Counted from the first letter of the stretch, positions 37,644-46,563 are shown. The stretch: DNA of 64,000 bases from Herbaspirillum sp. alder98 (GCF_020179755.1 NZ_JAIUCY010000001.1:558001-622000), one strand, 5' to 3'. Notes: generated by a model from the sequence alone, not told the origin. A program made the numbers and translations.

Positions 37644-38303
37644 ATGACAACCCTCGTTCTGCGGCGGCACGCTGTGCTGCTGGTCTGGCTTTCGCTGTTT
37701 CACCTGGTGGTGATCACCTCCAGCAACTACCTGGTGCAGTTGCCGGTAATCGTCTTCGGTCTGCACACCACCTGGGGCGCCTTCAGCTTCCCGTTCATCT
37801 TCCTGGCCACCGACCTGACCGTGCGCTTTTTCGGCGCACCGCTGGCGCGACGCATCATCATGACCGTGATGGTGCCGGCGCTGTTCATCTCTTACCTGGT
37901 GTCGGCCCTGTTCTACCAGGGCCAGTGGCAGGGGCTGGCGTCGCTGGCGCATTTCAATCTGTTCGTGGCCCGCATCGCGGCGGCCAGCTTCATGGCCTAT
38001 GCCCTGGGGCAAGTGCTGGATGTGCAGGTCTTCAATCGACTGCGACAGAGCAGCCGCTGGTGGCTGGCCCCGGCCGCATCGATGGTGCTGGGCAATGCCA
38101 GCGATACCCTGGCGTTCTTCTCGATCGCCTTCTGGCGCAGCAGCGACCCGTTCATGGCGACCCACTGGGGCGAGATCGCGCTGGTCGACTACGGCGTCAA
38201 GATCGTCATCAGCCTGCTGTTCTTCCTGCCCGCGTATGGCGCGTTGATGAACCTGCTGGGCCGATGGCTGACGCGCCGTGCAGCGTTTGCAGCTAACCGG
38301 TAA
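37644..38303 (+). CDS. yhhQ: Queuosine precursor transporter, YhhQ family
   Basis: 219 aa, six or more membrane helices, COG1738/VUT family. YhhQ imports queuosine precursors such as preQ0 and preQ1. LPVIVFGLHTTWGAFSFPFIFLATDLTVRFFG contains the family's conserved T-x-G-x-F-FPFIFLATDL stretch; NASDTLAFFSIAFW is the second motif. An upstream in-frame ATG at 37608 lies inside the riboswitch and is rejected. ATG 37644 has the AAAAAGG ribosome site that forms the aptamer 3' end. It stands alone. Confidence 0.93.
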   Translation: MTTLVLRRHAVLLVWLSLFHLVVITSSNYLVQLPVIVFGLHTTWGAFSFPFIFLATDLTVRFFGAPLARRIIMTVMVPALFISYLVSALFYQGQWQGLASLAHFNLFVARIAAASFMAYALGQVLDVQVFNRLRQSSRWWLAPAASMVLGNASDTLAFFSIAFWRSSDPFMATHWGEIALVDYGVKIVISLLFFLPAYGALMNLLGRWLTRRAAFAANR

Positions 38304-38354
38304 CATGTCGGCTGTCGTTTTTCCCCGCTTCCCCGCCCCCCACCAGGAACCCGC

Positions 38355-39512
38355 ATGAACTGGCCCTTGTTTGCCCTGGCCGTTGCCGCCTTCGGCATCG
38401 GCACTACTGAATTCGTCATCATGGGCCTGCTGCCCGATGTCGCGCGCGATCTCGGCGTGTCGGCGCCGGCGGCCGGCATGCTGGTATCGGGCTATGCGCT
38501 GGGCGTGGCTGCCGGCGCGCCGATCCTGGCCATCGTGACCGCCAAGTGGCCGCGCAAGCAGGCGCTGGTGGGCCTGATGGCGCTGTTCATCCTCGGCAAT
38601 ATCCTGTGTGCGGTCGCCCCCGGTTATACCTTCCTGATGGTAGCGCGGGTGGTGACGGCGTTCTGCCATGCGGCCTTCTTCGGTATCGGCTCGGTGGTGG
38701 CGGCCGAACTGGTGGCGCCCAACAAACGGGCGCAGGCCGTGGCGCTGATGTTTACCGGGTTGACCGTGGCCAACATCCTGGGCGTGCCGCTGGGTACCGC
38801 GTTCGGTCACGCCACCGGCTGGCGCTCGACGTTCGGCGCGGTCACGGTGATCGGGGTGGTGGCCGCGATCATGCTGTGGACCATGCTGCCACGCAAGATC
38901 GTCATGCAGGGCGGCGATATCTTCCAGGAATTCCGTTCCATCCTGTCGACCCAGGTACAACTGTCGCTGCTGACCTCGACCCTGGCCTCGATCAGCATGT
39001 TTACCGTGATCACCTACATCGCCTACATCCTGCTGGATGTGACCGGTTTCACCACCCAGCAGGAAAGCTGGGTGCTGCTGCTGTTCGGCGCCGGCATTAC
39101 CGTGGGCGGACTGGTCGGCGGCAAGCTGGCCGACTGGAAACTGATGCCCGTGATGTGCGCCATGTTCGTCTGCATCGCGATCGTGCTGGGCCTGTTCTCG
39201 TGGACCAGCCACTACAAGTGGCCGACCCTGGTGACCATGTTTGCGTGGGGCGCATTTGCCTTTGCCGTGGTGCCGGCCGCGCAGGTACGCGTGCTGGACA
39301 CCGCGCGCGGCGCCCCCAACCTGGCCTCGACCCTCAACCAGGGCGCTTTCAACCTGGGCAATGCCACCGGCGCCTGGGTCGGCGGGGTGGCCATTGCGGC
39401 CGGCCTGCCACTGACCGACCTGCCCCTGATCGGCGCCGCAGTCGCCCTGCTGGGCATGGTCACGGTGGCGTTCTCGGCGTCGCTGGATCGACGCGCGCGC
39501 GCGACCGCCTGA
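38355..39512 (+). CDS. MFS transporter, DHA1 family (AraJ/YdhP-like)
   Basis: 385 aa, 12 helices. The start MNWPLFALAVAAFGIGTTEF with EFVIMGLLPDVARDLGVS is the signature of AraJ/YdhP-type sugar or drug efflux MFS proteins. Motif A-like AKWPRKQALVGLMALF is near residue 65. It follows yhhQ by 51 bp in the same direction; a bidirectional terminator separates it from the convergent argE-like gene. The substrate is unknown. Confidence 0.88.
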   Translation: MNWPLFALAVAAFGIGTTEFVIMGLLPDVARDLGVSAPAAGMLVSGYALGVAAGAPILAIVTAKWPRKQALVGLMALFILGNILCAVAPGYTFLMVARVVTAFCHAAFFGIGSVVAAELVAPNKRAQAVALMFTGLTVANILGVPLGTAFGHATGWRSTFGAVTVIGVVAAIMLWTMLPRKIVMQGGDIFQEFRSILSTQVQLSLLTSTLASISMFTVITYIAYILLDVTGFTTQQESWVLLLFGAGITVGGLVGGKLADWKLMPVMCAMFVCIAIVLGLFSWTSHYKWPTLVTMFAWGAFAFAVVPAAQVRVLDTARGAPNLASTLNQGAFNLGNATGAWVGGVAIAAGLPLTDLPLIGAAVALLGMVTVAFSASLDRRARATA

Positions 39513-39527
39513 CGCTGCCGGGCAAAG

Positions 39528-39565
39528 AAAAAGGCGCTGGATCCTCACGGACCAGCGCCTTTTTT
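39528..39565. terminator. Bidirectional terminator between the MFS gene and the argE-like gene
   Basis: GGCGCTGG-A-TCC-TCAC-GGA-CCAGCGCC stem with AAAAA on the left and TTTTTT on the right, so it can end both convergent transcripts. Confidence 0.92.
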
Positions 39566-39578
39566 ACGTCAGATTGGA

Positions 39579-40781
39579 TCAGGCCGATTGCAGGTTGGAT
39601 TGCGCCACGAAATTGTCGAAGAAGCTTTCGCAGCGCGCCAGTTGTTCCAGCGTGACGAACTCGTTGGGCTTGTGGGCATGGGCGATGTCGCCCGGCCCGC
39701 AGATCACCGCCGGCATGCCGGCTTCGCCGAACAGGCCGCCTTCGGTGCCGAAGCCGACCTTCTTGGCGCGCTCGTTGCCGAGGATGCGCAGGGCCGATGC
39801 CACCAAGGGATCGTTGGCCGGCGTACTCATGCCGGGATAAGCGGTCAGCGTTTCGAACTCGATGCGACCACGCGCGCCGTCGATGCTCATCTGCGGTTCG
39901 ATCTCGCTCTCGGCGAAGGCCTTCACCTCGTTGAACACCTGCTGCGGATCGACGCCGGGCAGGAAGCGATGCTCGAACACGAACTCGGCCTTGTCGGGAA
40001 TGATGTTGGGCGCATTGCCGCCATTGGACAGGGTGGTGCAGATCGACGAGTAAGGCACGTCGAAATCATAGTCCTGCGCTTCGGACTGGCGCACGCGCTG
40101 GGCGATCTCACGAATCTTCAATTGCATCATGGCGGCATAGTCGATGCTGTTGATGCCCAGGTGCGGACACGACGAATGCGCCGCATGGCCATGCACCGAA
40201 CAGCGATAGGAACGCTTGCCCTTGTGGGCGATAACGGCCTGCATCGAAGTCGGCTCGCCGATGATCACGCCGGTCGGCTTGATCTGGTGCTGGGCCAGAT
40301 CGGCCAGCAGTTCGCGCACCCCCAGGCAGCCCACCTCTTCGTCATACGAGAACGAGAAATGCAGCGGCGTATGCAAGCGGTTCTGGTCGATGGCCGGCAG
40401 GCGCGCCAGGCATACGGCGATGAATCCCTTCATGTCGCAGGCGCCGCGACCAAACAGCTTGCCGTCGGCGACGCGGGCCTCGAAGGGGTCGCTGTCCCAG
40501 TTCTGCCCCTTCACCGGCACCACGTCGGTATGCCCCGAGAACACGGTGCCGAATGGCGTGGTGGCGGCGCCGGCGATGGTGGCAAACAGGTTGGCCTTGC
40601 GCCGCTCGGCGTCATAGGTCAGGCGGGTGGTGGCGCCATGGCGCTCCAGGTAGTCGCGGACCCATTCGATCAAACCCAGGTTCGATTCGCGGCTGATGGT
40701 GTTGAAACCGATGAGGGTCTTGAGGATGTCCAGCGTGGGCGTCGTCGGTTCGGACGACGCAGTATTCAGTTGTGCGTTCAT
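39579..40781 (-). CDS. argE: Acetylornithine deacetylase (ArgE-type M20 enzyme)
   Basis: 400 aa, M20A zinc amidohydrolase that removes the acetyl group from N-acetylornithine. Metal and catalytic motifs: SGHTDVVPV, GRGACDMKGF, the YDEEVGC glutamate pair, IIGEPTSM. It is closer to the proteobacterial ArgE group than to the peptidase at 1-1179. The start at 40781 is chosen by family-like length; an ATG at 40811 lies beyond, without ribosome site. An exact sigma-54 promoter element lies 62 bp upstream, so it may serve nitrogen scavenging of acylated amino acids instead of, or besides, arginine synthesis. Confidence 0.87.
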   Translation of the reverse strand: MNAQLNTASSEPTTPTLDILKTLIGFNTISRESNLGLIEWVRDYLERHGATTRLTYDAERRKANLFATIAGAATTPFGTVFSGHTDVVPVKGQNWDSDPFEARVADGKLFGRGACDMKGFIAVCLARLPAIDQNRLHTPLHFSFSYDEEVGCLGVRELLADLAQHQIKPTGVIIGEPTSMQAVIAHKGKRSYRCSVHGHAAHSSCPHLGINSIDYAAMMQLKIREIAQRVRQSEAQDYDFDVPYSSICTTLSNGGNAPNIIPDKAEFVFEHRFLPGVDPQQVFNEVKAFAESEIEPQMSIDGARGRIEFETLTAYPGMSTPANDPLVASALRILGNERAKKVGFGTEGGLFGEAGMPAVICGPGDIAHAHKPNEFVTLEQLARCESFFDNFVAQSNLQSA

Positions 40782-40842
40782 GATGATGTCTGCCTGTTCA
40801 ATTGCGGGCATATGCTAAGGCTGCATAGCCCGCCAACTCAGC

Positions 40843-40858
40843 AGCAAGCCCCGTGCCA
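40843..40858 (-). promoter_or_regulatory. Sigma-54 (-24/-12) promoter upstream of argE
   Basis: Read on the minus strand the sequence is TGGCACG-GGGC-TTGCT, an exact match to the TGGCACG-N4-TTGCW consensus with the required GG-10-GC spacing. The start site would be near 40832, 51 nt before the argE ATG. Sigma-54 promoters need an enhancer-binding activator such as NtrC. Confidence 0.78.
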
Positions 40859-40927
40859 CCGTCCGGACGGCGGCTGGAAGAACTTGCCAAGCCCCATTTC
40901 CCTGGCGGCTTGCAAGGCGGCGATCTG

Positions 40928-40996
40928 ATGTCGCCTGCCTTTGAAAAAACCTCGAGCGCTCACGTACAGGTCACGTTCGCGCAGCGCAGGCGACAT
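40928..40996. promoter_or_regulatory. Long-spaced inverted repeat upstream of the sigma-54 promoter
   Basis: ATGTCGCCTGC (40928-40938) and its exact inverted copy GCAGGCGACAT (40986-40996), 47 bp apart. It lies at the distance where sigma-54 enhancers are normally found. It does not match the NtrC site consensus, so the role is open. Confidence 0.4.
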
Positions 40997-41227
40997 TACA
41001 CCCTATTTCCGGGCGCTGCGCTCGACGGCCGTGCAAATTCGTGACGATGGTCGGCAACCGCCCGCCCACCAACCGTTGCAGCGAGCCCACCCCATCAGGA
41101 ATTTCATGATATGTGGGGCGTCCTTTTTTTGTGAAACTGGCTCAGACGCATACACCATGGGCCGCCATCCCGCCCAGTGAGAACGAGAATTCGCACCACA
41201 TTGCATCGAAGGACAGGGGTACCGATC

Positions 41228-41662
41228 ATGAAACCGCCAATCATCCTGATGATTGAATCGCACGGCGAAGCCGTCGAACTGGCGCGCTTTGCGCTGTGGC
41301 GGAGCAATTTCCACTGCATCCTGCAATGGTATGACGATGCCGATGCCGCCCGCGAGCGCCTGCTGCACGCGCGTCGCGCCGGCGCCGACCGGCAATTGCC
41401 GCGCCTGGTCCTGCTCGATCCGGCAATGATGGAAAACAATGGCCTCGACTTCATCCGCGCCATGCGCGCAGGCCGTTCCACGCGCAGCATCCCGATCGTG
41501 GTCTTTGCCGACGCCCAATACCCGCCTGCCATGCACGACCTGATCGATGCGGGCGCCAACGAATACCTGCAAAAGCCGGATGCGCCGGACGAATACATGC
41601 AGGCCTTGCTCGATTGCGTGGAACGCTGGGGACGCGGCCGTCGCAGCGCTCGCCAGGCCTGA
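41228..41662 (+). CDS. Single-domain response-regulator-like receiver protein
   Basis: 144 aa, one REC domain and no output domain. The phospho-acceptor Asp is in RLVLLDPAMMENNGLDFI, and the conserved Lys in NEYLQKPDAPDE is at the right distance. The acidic pocket after strand 1 is reduced to Glu-Ser (LMIESHGEA), where most receivers have two acids, so magnesium binding could be weak. It belongs to the Rcp1-like group that often serves phytochrome or sensor kinases. No kinase is adjacent. GGACAGGGG lies upstream of the ATG; the frame is open earlier without a ribosome site. Confidence 0.85.
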   Translation: MKPPIILMIESHGEAVELARFALWRSNFHCILQWYDDADAARERLLHARRAGADRQLPRLVLLDPAMMENNGLDFIRAMRAGRSTRSIPIVVFADAQYPPAMHDLIDAGANEYLQKPDAPDEYMQALLDCVERWGRGRRSARQA

Positions 41663-41681
41663 ACGGCCGGATCGCGCCAAT

Positions 41682-41712
41682 GAAGAGGGCCCGCACATGG
41701 CGGGCCCTCTTC
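41682..41712. terminator. Hairpin between the receiver gene and a convergent small gene
   Basis: GAAGAGGGCCCGC-ACATG-GCGGGCCCTCTTC, a perfect 13-bp stem followed by ATTTG. The T-run is poor but the placement between convergent genes suggests a shared terminator. Confidence 0.7.
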
Positions 41713-41745
41713 ATTTGATGCTACCTACGCCTGGCTGATGCGGAA

Positions 41746-42042
41746 TTACTTGGTCTCGCTGGGCGTATCGACCACCCGCGTGGCGAGATGGGCATCGAAT
41801 TCGCGGTGCGCCTGCTCCAGGTTCTTCAATGCCGCCTGCCATGGCTCATAGTCATCCACGGTCAGGTGACCGGCCTCGGAATCCTGTTTCCAGGCTTCCA
41901 GCTTGGCGTTCATCACCTCGTACTCGTGCAGTTGCACTTCGAGCAGCACTTCCATCTTGCCCTTGAGCTCGTCGGCACGGGCGACCCAGGGATCGATTGG
42001 CGCCGATGTCTGGGGCGTTTCGGGCGTTTCGGGTGTTTCCAT
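41746..42042 (-). CDS. Hypothetical 98-aa helical protein with an ETP-repeat N-terminus
   Basis: Family not recognised. The N-terminus is ETPETPETPQTS, encoded by a GTTTCGGGC/T tandem repeat. Residues 18-85 look helical and charged (ARADELKGKMEVLLEVQ, ALKNLEQAHREFDAHLA), likely a small cytosolic coiled-coil protein. The start is ATG 42042, because GGAGG lies six bases upstream; an ATG at 42054 sits on that ribosome site itself. It converges on the receiver-protein gene, with a hairpin between. Confidence 0.72.
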   Translation of the reverse strand: METPETPETPQTSAPIDPWVARADELKGKMEVLLEVQLHEYEVMNAKLEAWKQDSEAGHLTVDDYEPWQAALKNLEQAHREFDAHLATRVVDTPSETK

Positions 42043-42152
42043 ACTGTCCTCCATGAAGAAGCTGGCATCGTATCACTTTCGAATTGGCCGATAACGATAG
42101 AAAAAAGGGACGTTCTGCTTACAATGCGTCATTTTGCGCACCAAGGAAAATA

Positions 42153-42515
42153 ATGACGCCTCCCCTCTTCGGAAAAGCCATTCCGGTACTGGCCAGCCTC
42201 GATCTGCCGCGCACGCTGGCGTTCTATCAAACCGCGCTCGGCTTCGAGGTCCATCATTTCGCCGAGGCAGGTTATGGCATTGCCCAACGCGACGGCACCG
42301 AACTGCATTTCTGGACCTGCGCGGACCGGCATATCGCGGAAAACACGTCCTGCTATCTGCGGGTGGCCGATATCCGGGCGGTCCACGCCGAACTGAGCCA
42401 GCGCATCCCTTCATTGGGTGAAGTGGTGCAAACCGATTGGGGAATGGATGAGCTATACGTCATCGATCCGGACGGAAACCTGCTCAAGTTCGGGCAAGAG
42501 CGACACGCCCGGTGA
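42153..42515 (+). CDS. VOC-superfamily protein, bleomycin-resistance-like
   Basis: 120 aa, glyoxalase/bleomycin-binding fold. IPVLASLDLPRTLAFYQTALGF is the standard first beta-alpha unit, ELHFWTCADRHIAENTSCYLRV matches the Ble group, and ELYVIDPDGNLLKFGQ the final strand. It binds small hydrophobic or metal-chelating ligands; resistance is not implied by sequence alone. AAGGAAAA precedes the ATG at 42153. It stands alone between unrelated genes. Confidence 0.88.
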   Translation: MTPPLFGKAIPVLASLDLPRTLAFYQTALGFEVHHFAEAGYGIAQRDGTELHFWTCADRHIAENTSCYLRVADIRAVHAELSQRIPSLGEVVQTDWGMDELYVIDPDGNLLKFGQERHAR

Positions 42516-42540
42516 TGCCTGCAACGCACCGGTCCGGCCT

Positions 42541-42672
42541 TCAGATCCAGTTGGTAATCAGGAACACATAGCCATCCCACACGCCGCGGGCGACATCGCC
42601 GATGACGCCGGCAAATGCGGCTTGTGCGTTGAGGGACAAGAACAGACCTGCAATCATCAGGGAAAAACGCAT
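42541..42672 (-). CDS. Small secreted or membrane-anchored 43-aa protein
   Basis: Family not recognised. It starts MRFSLMIAGLFLSLNAQAAF with a clear signal-peptide shape (possible cleavage after AFA); the mature end GVIGDVARGVWDGYVFLITNWI is itself hydrophobic. GGAGGATGTC directly before the ATG at 42672 is one of the best ribosome sites in the window, which argues that it is real. It is convergent with the VOC gene, 25 bp away. Confidence 0.65.
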   Translation of the reverse strand: MRFSLMIAGLFLSLNAQAAFAGVIGDVARGVWDGYVFLITNWI

Positions 42673-42832
42673 GACATCCTCCGTATCGATCAAGTGAGCC
42701 GAGTGCCTGAATGCATTCGGGTTGAGATCAATGATGCGCATGCGACGTGTCGGCACTGTTTCAGCCGCACCTTCGATTGTTACAGTTGAAATGTGATGAA
42801 GGATGGCCGCGCAGGAACGACGCGACCAATGC

Positions 42833-42868
42833 AAAAAGCCGCTGAACGCAATGCATTCAACGGCTTTT
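42833..42868 (-). terminator. Terminator of the tRNA-fMet transcript
   Basis: On the minus strand GCCGTTGAA and TTCAGCGGC pair (9 bp, one G-T) around TGCATTGCG and run into TTTTT. It lies directly after the tRNA 3' end. Confidence 0.85.
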
Positions 42869-42874
42869 ACAATT

Positions 42875-42951
<77 letters not shown>

Positions 42952-43146
42952 TCTGAAGAAAGCAATTATAGGGCACTTCCAAATAGAATGCAAACACTCT
43001 CTGTCATCTTTTGACAGTGATACACTTCACTCCGCATTTGCGATGGCGCGCGCCGGTCCCCTCGTCGACAGGGAATGCCACCGGCCTGCAACGAGACACA
43101 TGCAACTCCCATAAAAAAGCCAGCCAAGTCACGACGATCCTCTTCT

Positions 43147-43713
43147 ATGAAATTCTGTTCCGAATGCGGTCAGCCGGTTGCCCAGCAGATTCCTGCGGAT
43201 GACACCCGGCCACGCTTCGTCTGCACCAGTTGCGGCACGATCCATTACCAGAACCCCAAGATGGTGGTCGGTTCGATCCCGGTCTGGGAGCAGGACGGCC
43301 AGGTGCAAGTACTGCTGTGCAAGCGCGCCATCGAACCGCGCCTTGGTTACTGGACGCTGCCGGCCGGCTTCATGGAAAACGATGAGACCACCGGCGACGC
43401 CGCCATGCGCGAGACCGAGGAAGAAGCCGGCGCCCGCATTCGCCTGCACGAGCTGTTCTCGATCGTCAACGTGCCACATGTGCACCAGGTACACCTGTTC
43501 TATCGGGCCGACCTGCTCGACCTCGACTATAAGGCCGGCGTCGAAAGCCTGGAAGTGGGCCTCTATACAGAGCAGCAGATTCCGTGGCAGGACATCGCCT
43601 TTCCGACGGTAGAGTTCACCCTGCGCGCCTTCTTTGCCGACCTGCACAAGATCAGTCGTGGTGAAGGCAGCTTCACGCTGCACACCGAGGACATCCGGCG
43701 GCGCATGATCTGA
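43147..43713 (+). CDS. Nudix hydrolase with N-terminal zinc ribbon
   Basis: 188 aa. Residues 1-40 form a zinc ribbon (CSECGQPV, then CTSCGTIHYQNP). The Nudix box runs from GFMENDETTG to RETEEEAG at about residues 77-99, with the standard spacing of the G, E and R-E-x2-E-E residues. It resembles the NudC-like ADP-ribose or NADH pyrophosphatase group; the substrate is not fixed by sequence. The start at 43147 has a weak ribosome site but begins right at the zinc ribbon. The aat gene follows after 22 bp. Confidence 0.9.
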   Translation: MKFCSECGQPVAQQIPADDTRPRFVCTSCGTIHYQNPKMVVGSIPVWEQDGQVQVLLCKRAIEPRLGYWTLPAGFMENDETTGDAAMRETEEEAGARIRLHELFSIVNVPHVHQVHLFYRADLLDLDYKAGVESLEVGLYTEQQIPWQDIAFPTVEFTLRAFFADLHKISRGEGSFTLHTEDIRRRMI

Positions 43714-43735
43714 TGGCATTTGCATGGCACGTTGA

Positions 43736-44476
43736 ATGATCGCCTGGCTCAATATCGACACCCCCTTCCCCGATGTCTCGCGCGCGTTGCAGGACCCGGC
43801 GGGATTGCTGGCGGCCGGCGCCGACCTGTCGCCGCCGCGGCTGCTGGAGGCTTATCGCCAGGGAATCTTCCCCTGGTTCTCGGAAGGCCAGCCGATCCTG
43901 TGGTGGAGCACCGATCCTCGCATGGTGCTGCGCACCGACCAGTTCGTGGTCTCCGACAGCCTCAAGAAAACCCTGCGCCGCATCGAACGCAGCCGTCACG
44001 GCGACCGCCTCTGGCAAGTCACCTTCGATACTGCTTTCGAGCAAGTCATGCTGGGCTGCGCGGGACCGCGCCGACATGAGCAAGGCACCTGGATTTCGCC
44101 TGAAATCGTCGACGGCTACAGCGGCCTGCACCGCGCCGGCTATGCCCACTCGTCCGAGGTCTGGCTCAATGGAGAACTGGTCGGCGGCGCCTATGGCGTA
44201 TCGATCGGCCGCATGTTCTATGGCGAATCGATGTTCGCCCGCGTCAGCGATGCGTCCAAGGTGGCGCTGGCGCACCTGGTGTTCTTCCTGCGTCATCACG
44301 GCGTCGAACTGATCGACTGCCAGCAGGAAACCTCGCACCTGGCCTCGCTGGGCGCGCGTCCGATTTCGCGCGATGCCTTCCTGGATCATCTGCACGGCGC
44401 CATCGGCGCGCCACAGATTGCGCAGTGGCAACCGCTGGATCTGCTGGAGACCGGCATCCCGCCGCATGTCCGGTGA
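43736..44476 (+). CDS. aat: Leucyl/phenylalanyl-tRNA-protein transferase
   Basis: 246 aa. It transfers Leu or Phe to N-terminal Arg or Lys of proteins to mark them for ClpS/Clp[26 protein letters not shown] is the family hallmark, with [28 protein letters not shown] and [23 protein letters not shown]. It is followed after 114 bp by bpt, so both N-end-rule transferases are neighbours, a common arrangement in beta- and gammaproteobacteria. Confidence 0.96.
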   Translation: MIAWLNIDTPFPDVSRALQDPAGLLAAGADLSPPRLLEAYRQGIFPWFSEGQPILWWSTDPRMVLRTDQFVVSDSLKKTLRRIERSRHGDRLWQVTFDTAFEQVMLGCAGPRRHEQGTWISPEIVDGYSGLHRAGYAHSSEVWLNGELVGGAYGVSIGRMFYGESMFARVSDASKVALAHLVFFLRHHGVELIDCQQETSHLASLGARPISRDAFLDHLHGAIGAPQIAQWQPLDLLETGIPPHVR

Positions 44477-44590
44477 GCGCGGCGCCAGGCTTTCTGAAAT
44501 TGGTGTAAATTAATGCCATGGTTCATCATCCGGCAACGCCGTAATGGCCGCCGGTTGCCGGGCTGCACATAAAGCACGCACAGGACGCCC

Positions 44591-45319
44591 ATGACGCATC
44601 TCAAAGACCTGCCGTTCTCGACCCTGCAATTCTATGCAACCGCGCCCTATCCCTGCAGCTACCTCGACCACCAGCAGGCTCGCTCGCAGGTCGCCACCCC
44701 GTCTCACCTGATCAACGCCGACGTCTATTCCGAACTGGTCAAGACCGGCTTTCGCCGCAGCGGCATCTTCACCTATCGGCCCTATTGCGATGGCTGCAAT
44801 GCCTGCACGCCGGTACGGATCCGGGTCGCCGACTTTGCCAGCAACCGCAGCCAGCGCCGCGCCTGGGAACGCAATCAGCAGCTGGTGGCGCTGGTCACCA
44901 ACCTGACCTATGCCCACGAGCATTACGAGCTGTACCTGCGCTATCAATCGGCGCGCCACGCCGGTGGCGGCATGGACCAGGACAGCCGCGACCAGTACGC
45001 GCAGTTCCTGCTGCAGAGCAAGGTCAACACCCGCCTGGTGGAGTTTCGCGAGCCCGACGGCGTGCTGCGCATGGTGAGCATCATCGATGTGCTCAACGAT
45101 GGACTGTCGTCGGTCTACACGTTTTTCGATCCGGACCTGCCGGGCGCTTCCCTGGGCACCTTCAATATCCTGTGGCAGATCGAACAGGCGCGCCAGCTGG
45201 ACATGCCCTATGTCTACCTGGGCTACTGGATCAGCGCCAGCCCGAAGATGGCCTACAAGACCAACTTCCGTCCGCTGGAGGCTTACCAGCACGGCGCCTG
45301 GAATACCTTGCAGGTCTGA
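44591..45319 (+). CDS. bpt: Aspartate/glutamate leucyltransferase (Bpt), arginyltransferase family
   Basis: 242 aa. It adds Leu to proteins with N-terminal Asp or Glu. It has the N-terminal ATE region with [12 protein letters not shown] and the [12 protein letters not shown] cysteine motif (PYCDGC near residue 65), then the C-terminal GNAT-like half with [22 protein letters not shown]. Length matches Bpt. It works with Aat and the ClpS/ClpAP protease. pyrD follows 90 bp downstream. Confidence 0.95.
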   Translation: MTHLKDLPFSTLQFYATAPYPCSYLDHQQARSQVATPSHLINADVYSELVKTGFRRSGIFTYRPYCDGCNACTPVRIRVADFASNRSQRRAWERNQQLVALVTNLTYAHEHYELYLRYQSARHAGGGMDQDSRDQYAQFLLQSKVNTRLVEFREPDGVLRMVSIIDVLNDGLSSVYTFFDPDLPGASLGTFNILWQIEQARQLDMPYVYLGYWISASPKMAYKTNFRPLEAYQHGAWNTLQV

Positions 45320-45409
45320 ATCACCTGTATTGCATCTGCAACGCCGGGCGCCGGCAGGTCCACTTCAGCAGTTAGAATAGCGGCACTTTTCAACGCCCAG
45401 CACCCCATC

Positions 45410-46468
45410 GTGTCCGACAAATTCCTCTACGCGCTTGCGCGTCCGCTGCTGTTCTCCCTGGCGCCCGAAACCGCCCACCACCTGACCTTGCCGGCGCTGC
45501 GCTGCGCTGCTCGCTATCACCTGACCGATGTCATTGCCAGGCCGGCGCGCGACGTGCGCACGGTGATGGGGATCGAGTTTCCCAATCCGGTGGGCATGGC
45601 CGCCGGGCTCGACAAGGACGGCGCCTATATCGACGGTCTGGCGGGGCTGGGCTTCGGCTTTATCGAAGTCGGCACGGTCACGCCGCGCGCGCAACCGGGC
45701 AATCCCCTGCCCCGCATGTTCCGTCTGCCTGAGGCTGGCGCCGTGATCAATCGCATGGGCTTCAACAATGGCGGGGTCGACGCTTTCGTGGCCAATGTCC
45801 AGGCCTCGCGCTTCTACCAGGAAAAACAGGGCGTGCTGGGCCTCAACATCGGCAAGAACGCCGATACCCCCATCGAGCGCGCTGCCGAGGATTACGTGCA
45901 CTGCCTGGAAAAGGTCTATCCCTATGCCAGCTACGTGACGGTCAATATCTCGTCGCCCAACACCAAGAACCTGCGTCAGTTGCAGGGCGCCTCCGAACTC
46001 GACGCCCTGCTGTCGCAACTGAAGTCGGCGCAGCGCCGACTGGCCGATCGCCATGGCCGCTATGTACCGCTGACGCTGAAGATTGCACCCGACATGGATG
46101 CCGAACAGGTCAAGAACGTGGCCGACGCGCTGCTGCGTCATGGCATCGACGGCGTCATCGGCACCAATACCACGATCACCCGCGATGCCGTGGCCGGCAT
46201 GCCGCACGCCGATGAAGCCGGTGGTCTCTCGGGGCGTCCGGTGCTGGAACTGTCGAACCGGGTCATCGCCGGGCTGCGCGCCGAACTGGGCGATGCGGTG
46301 CCGATCATCGGGGTTGGTGGCATCTTCAATGGCGCCGATGCACGCGCCAAGATCGATGCCGGCGCTTCGCTGGTGCAACTCTATACCGGGCTGATCTACC
46401 AGGGTCCGGCCCTGGTGCGCGAATGCGCCGAGGCCTTGCGTGCGCCGGTGGTGGCAGCCCATCACTGA
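45410..46468 (+). CDS. pyrD: Dihydroorotate dehydrogenase, quinone-dependent (GTG start)
   Basis: 352 aa, class-2 enzyme oxidising dihydroorotate to orotate at the inner membrane with quinone, fourth step of pyrimidine synthesis. The class-2 N-terminal helix [20 protein letters not shown] is present, followed by [27 protein letters not shown] (catalytic Ser) and [17 protein letters not shown] for FMN. The start is GTG at 45410 with a weak ribosome site. A hairpin with a T-run follows at 46498-46529. Confidence 0.96.
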   Translation: MSDKFLYALARPLLFSLAPETAHHLTLPALRCAARYHLTDVIARPARDVRTVMGIEFPNPVGMAAGLDKDGAYIDGLAGLGFGFIEVGTVTPRAQPGNPLPRMFRLPEAGAVINRMGFNNGGVDAFVANVQASRFYQEKQGVLGLNIGKNADTPIERAAEDYVHCLEKVYPYASYVTVNISSPNTKNLRQLQGASELDALLSQLKSAQRRLADRHGRYVPLTLKIAPDMDAEQVKNVADALLRHGIDGVIGTNTTITRDAVAGMPHADEAGGLSGRPVLELSNRVIAGLRAELGDAVPIIGVGGIFNGADARAKIDAGASLVQLYTGLIYQGPALVRECAEALRAPVVAAHH

Positions 46469-46497
46469 GCGGACTGCCCCCGGCCTTCTCGATCCGC

Positions 46498-46529
46498 AAA
46501 AAAAACAGCAGGCACAGCCTGCTGTTTTT
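46498..46529. terminator. Bidirectional terminator between pyrD and a small lipoprotein gene
   Basis: AACAGCAGGC-ACA-GCCTGCTGTT, a perfect 10-bp stem with A-run on the left and T-run on the right, placed between convergent genes. Confidence 0.93.
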
Positions 46530-46563
46530 ACGTCTGCCTGCGATTGCGGACCGGACCGCTGCG

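Larger units (their letters stand above)
40782..41227. other. Gap upstream of the argE-like gene
   Basis: 446 bp without a convincing gene. It holds the sigma-54 element (40843-40858) and, about 70-150 bp upstream of that for argE, an 11-bp inverted repeat (40928-40938 and 40986-40996). At 41090-41129 CCCCA/TGGGG arms are followed by a run of seven or eight T, a weak terminator-like structure on the plus strand. Short open frames here lack ribosome sites. Confidence 0.55.

Noticed and set aside
41088..41129. Rho-independent terminator before the receiver gene
   Set aside because: The stem is only about five strong pairs with a long AT loop, and no plus-strand gene lies upstream to be terminated; kept only as a remark on the gap.
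40853..41180. Short plus-strand frames in the gap upstream of the receiver gene
   Set aside because: No ribosome sites, arginine/histidine-rich noise, and they overlap the sigma-54 promoter region.
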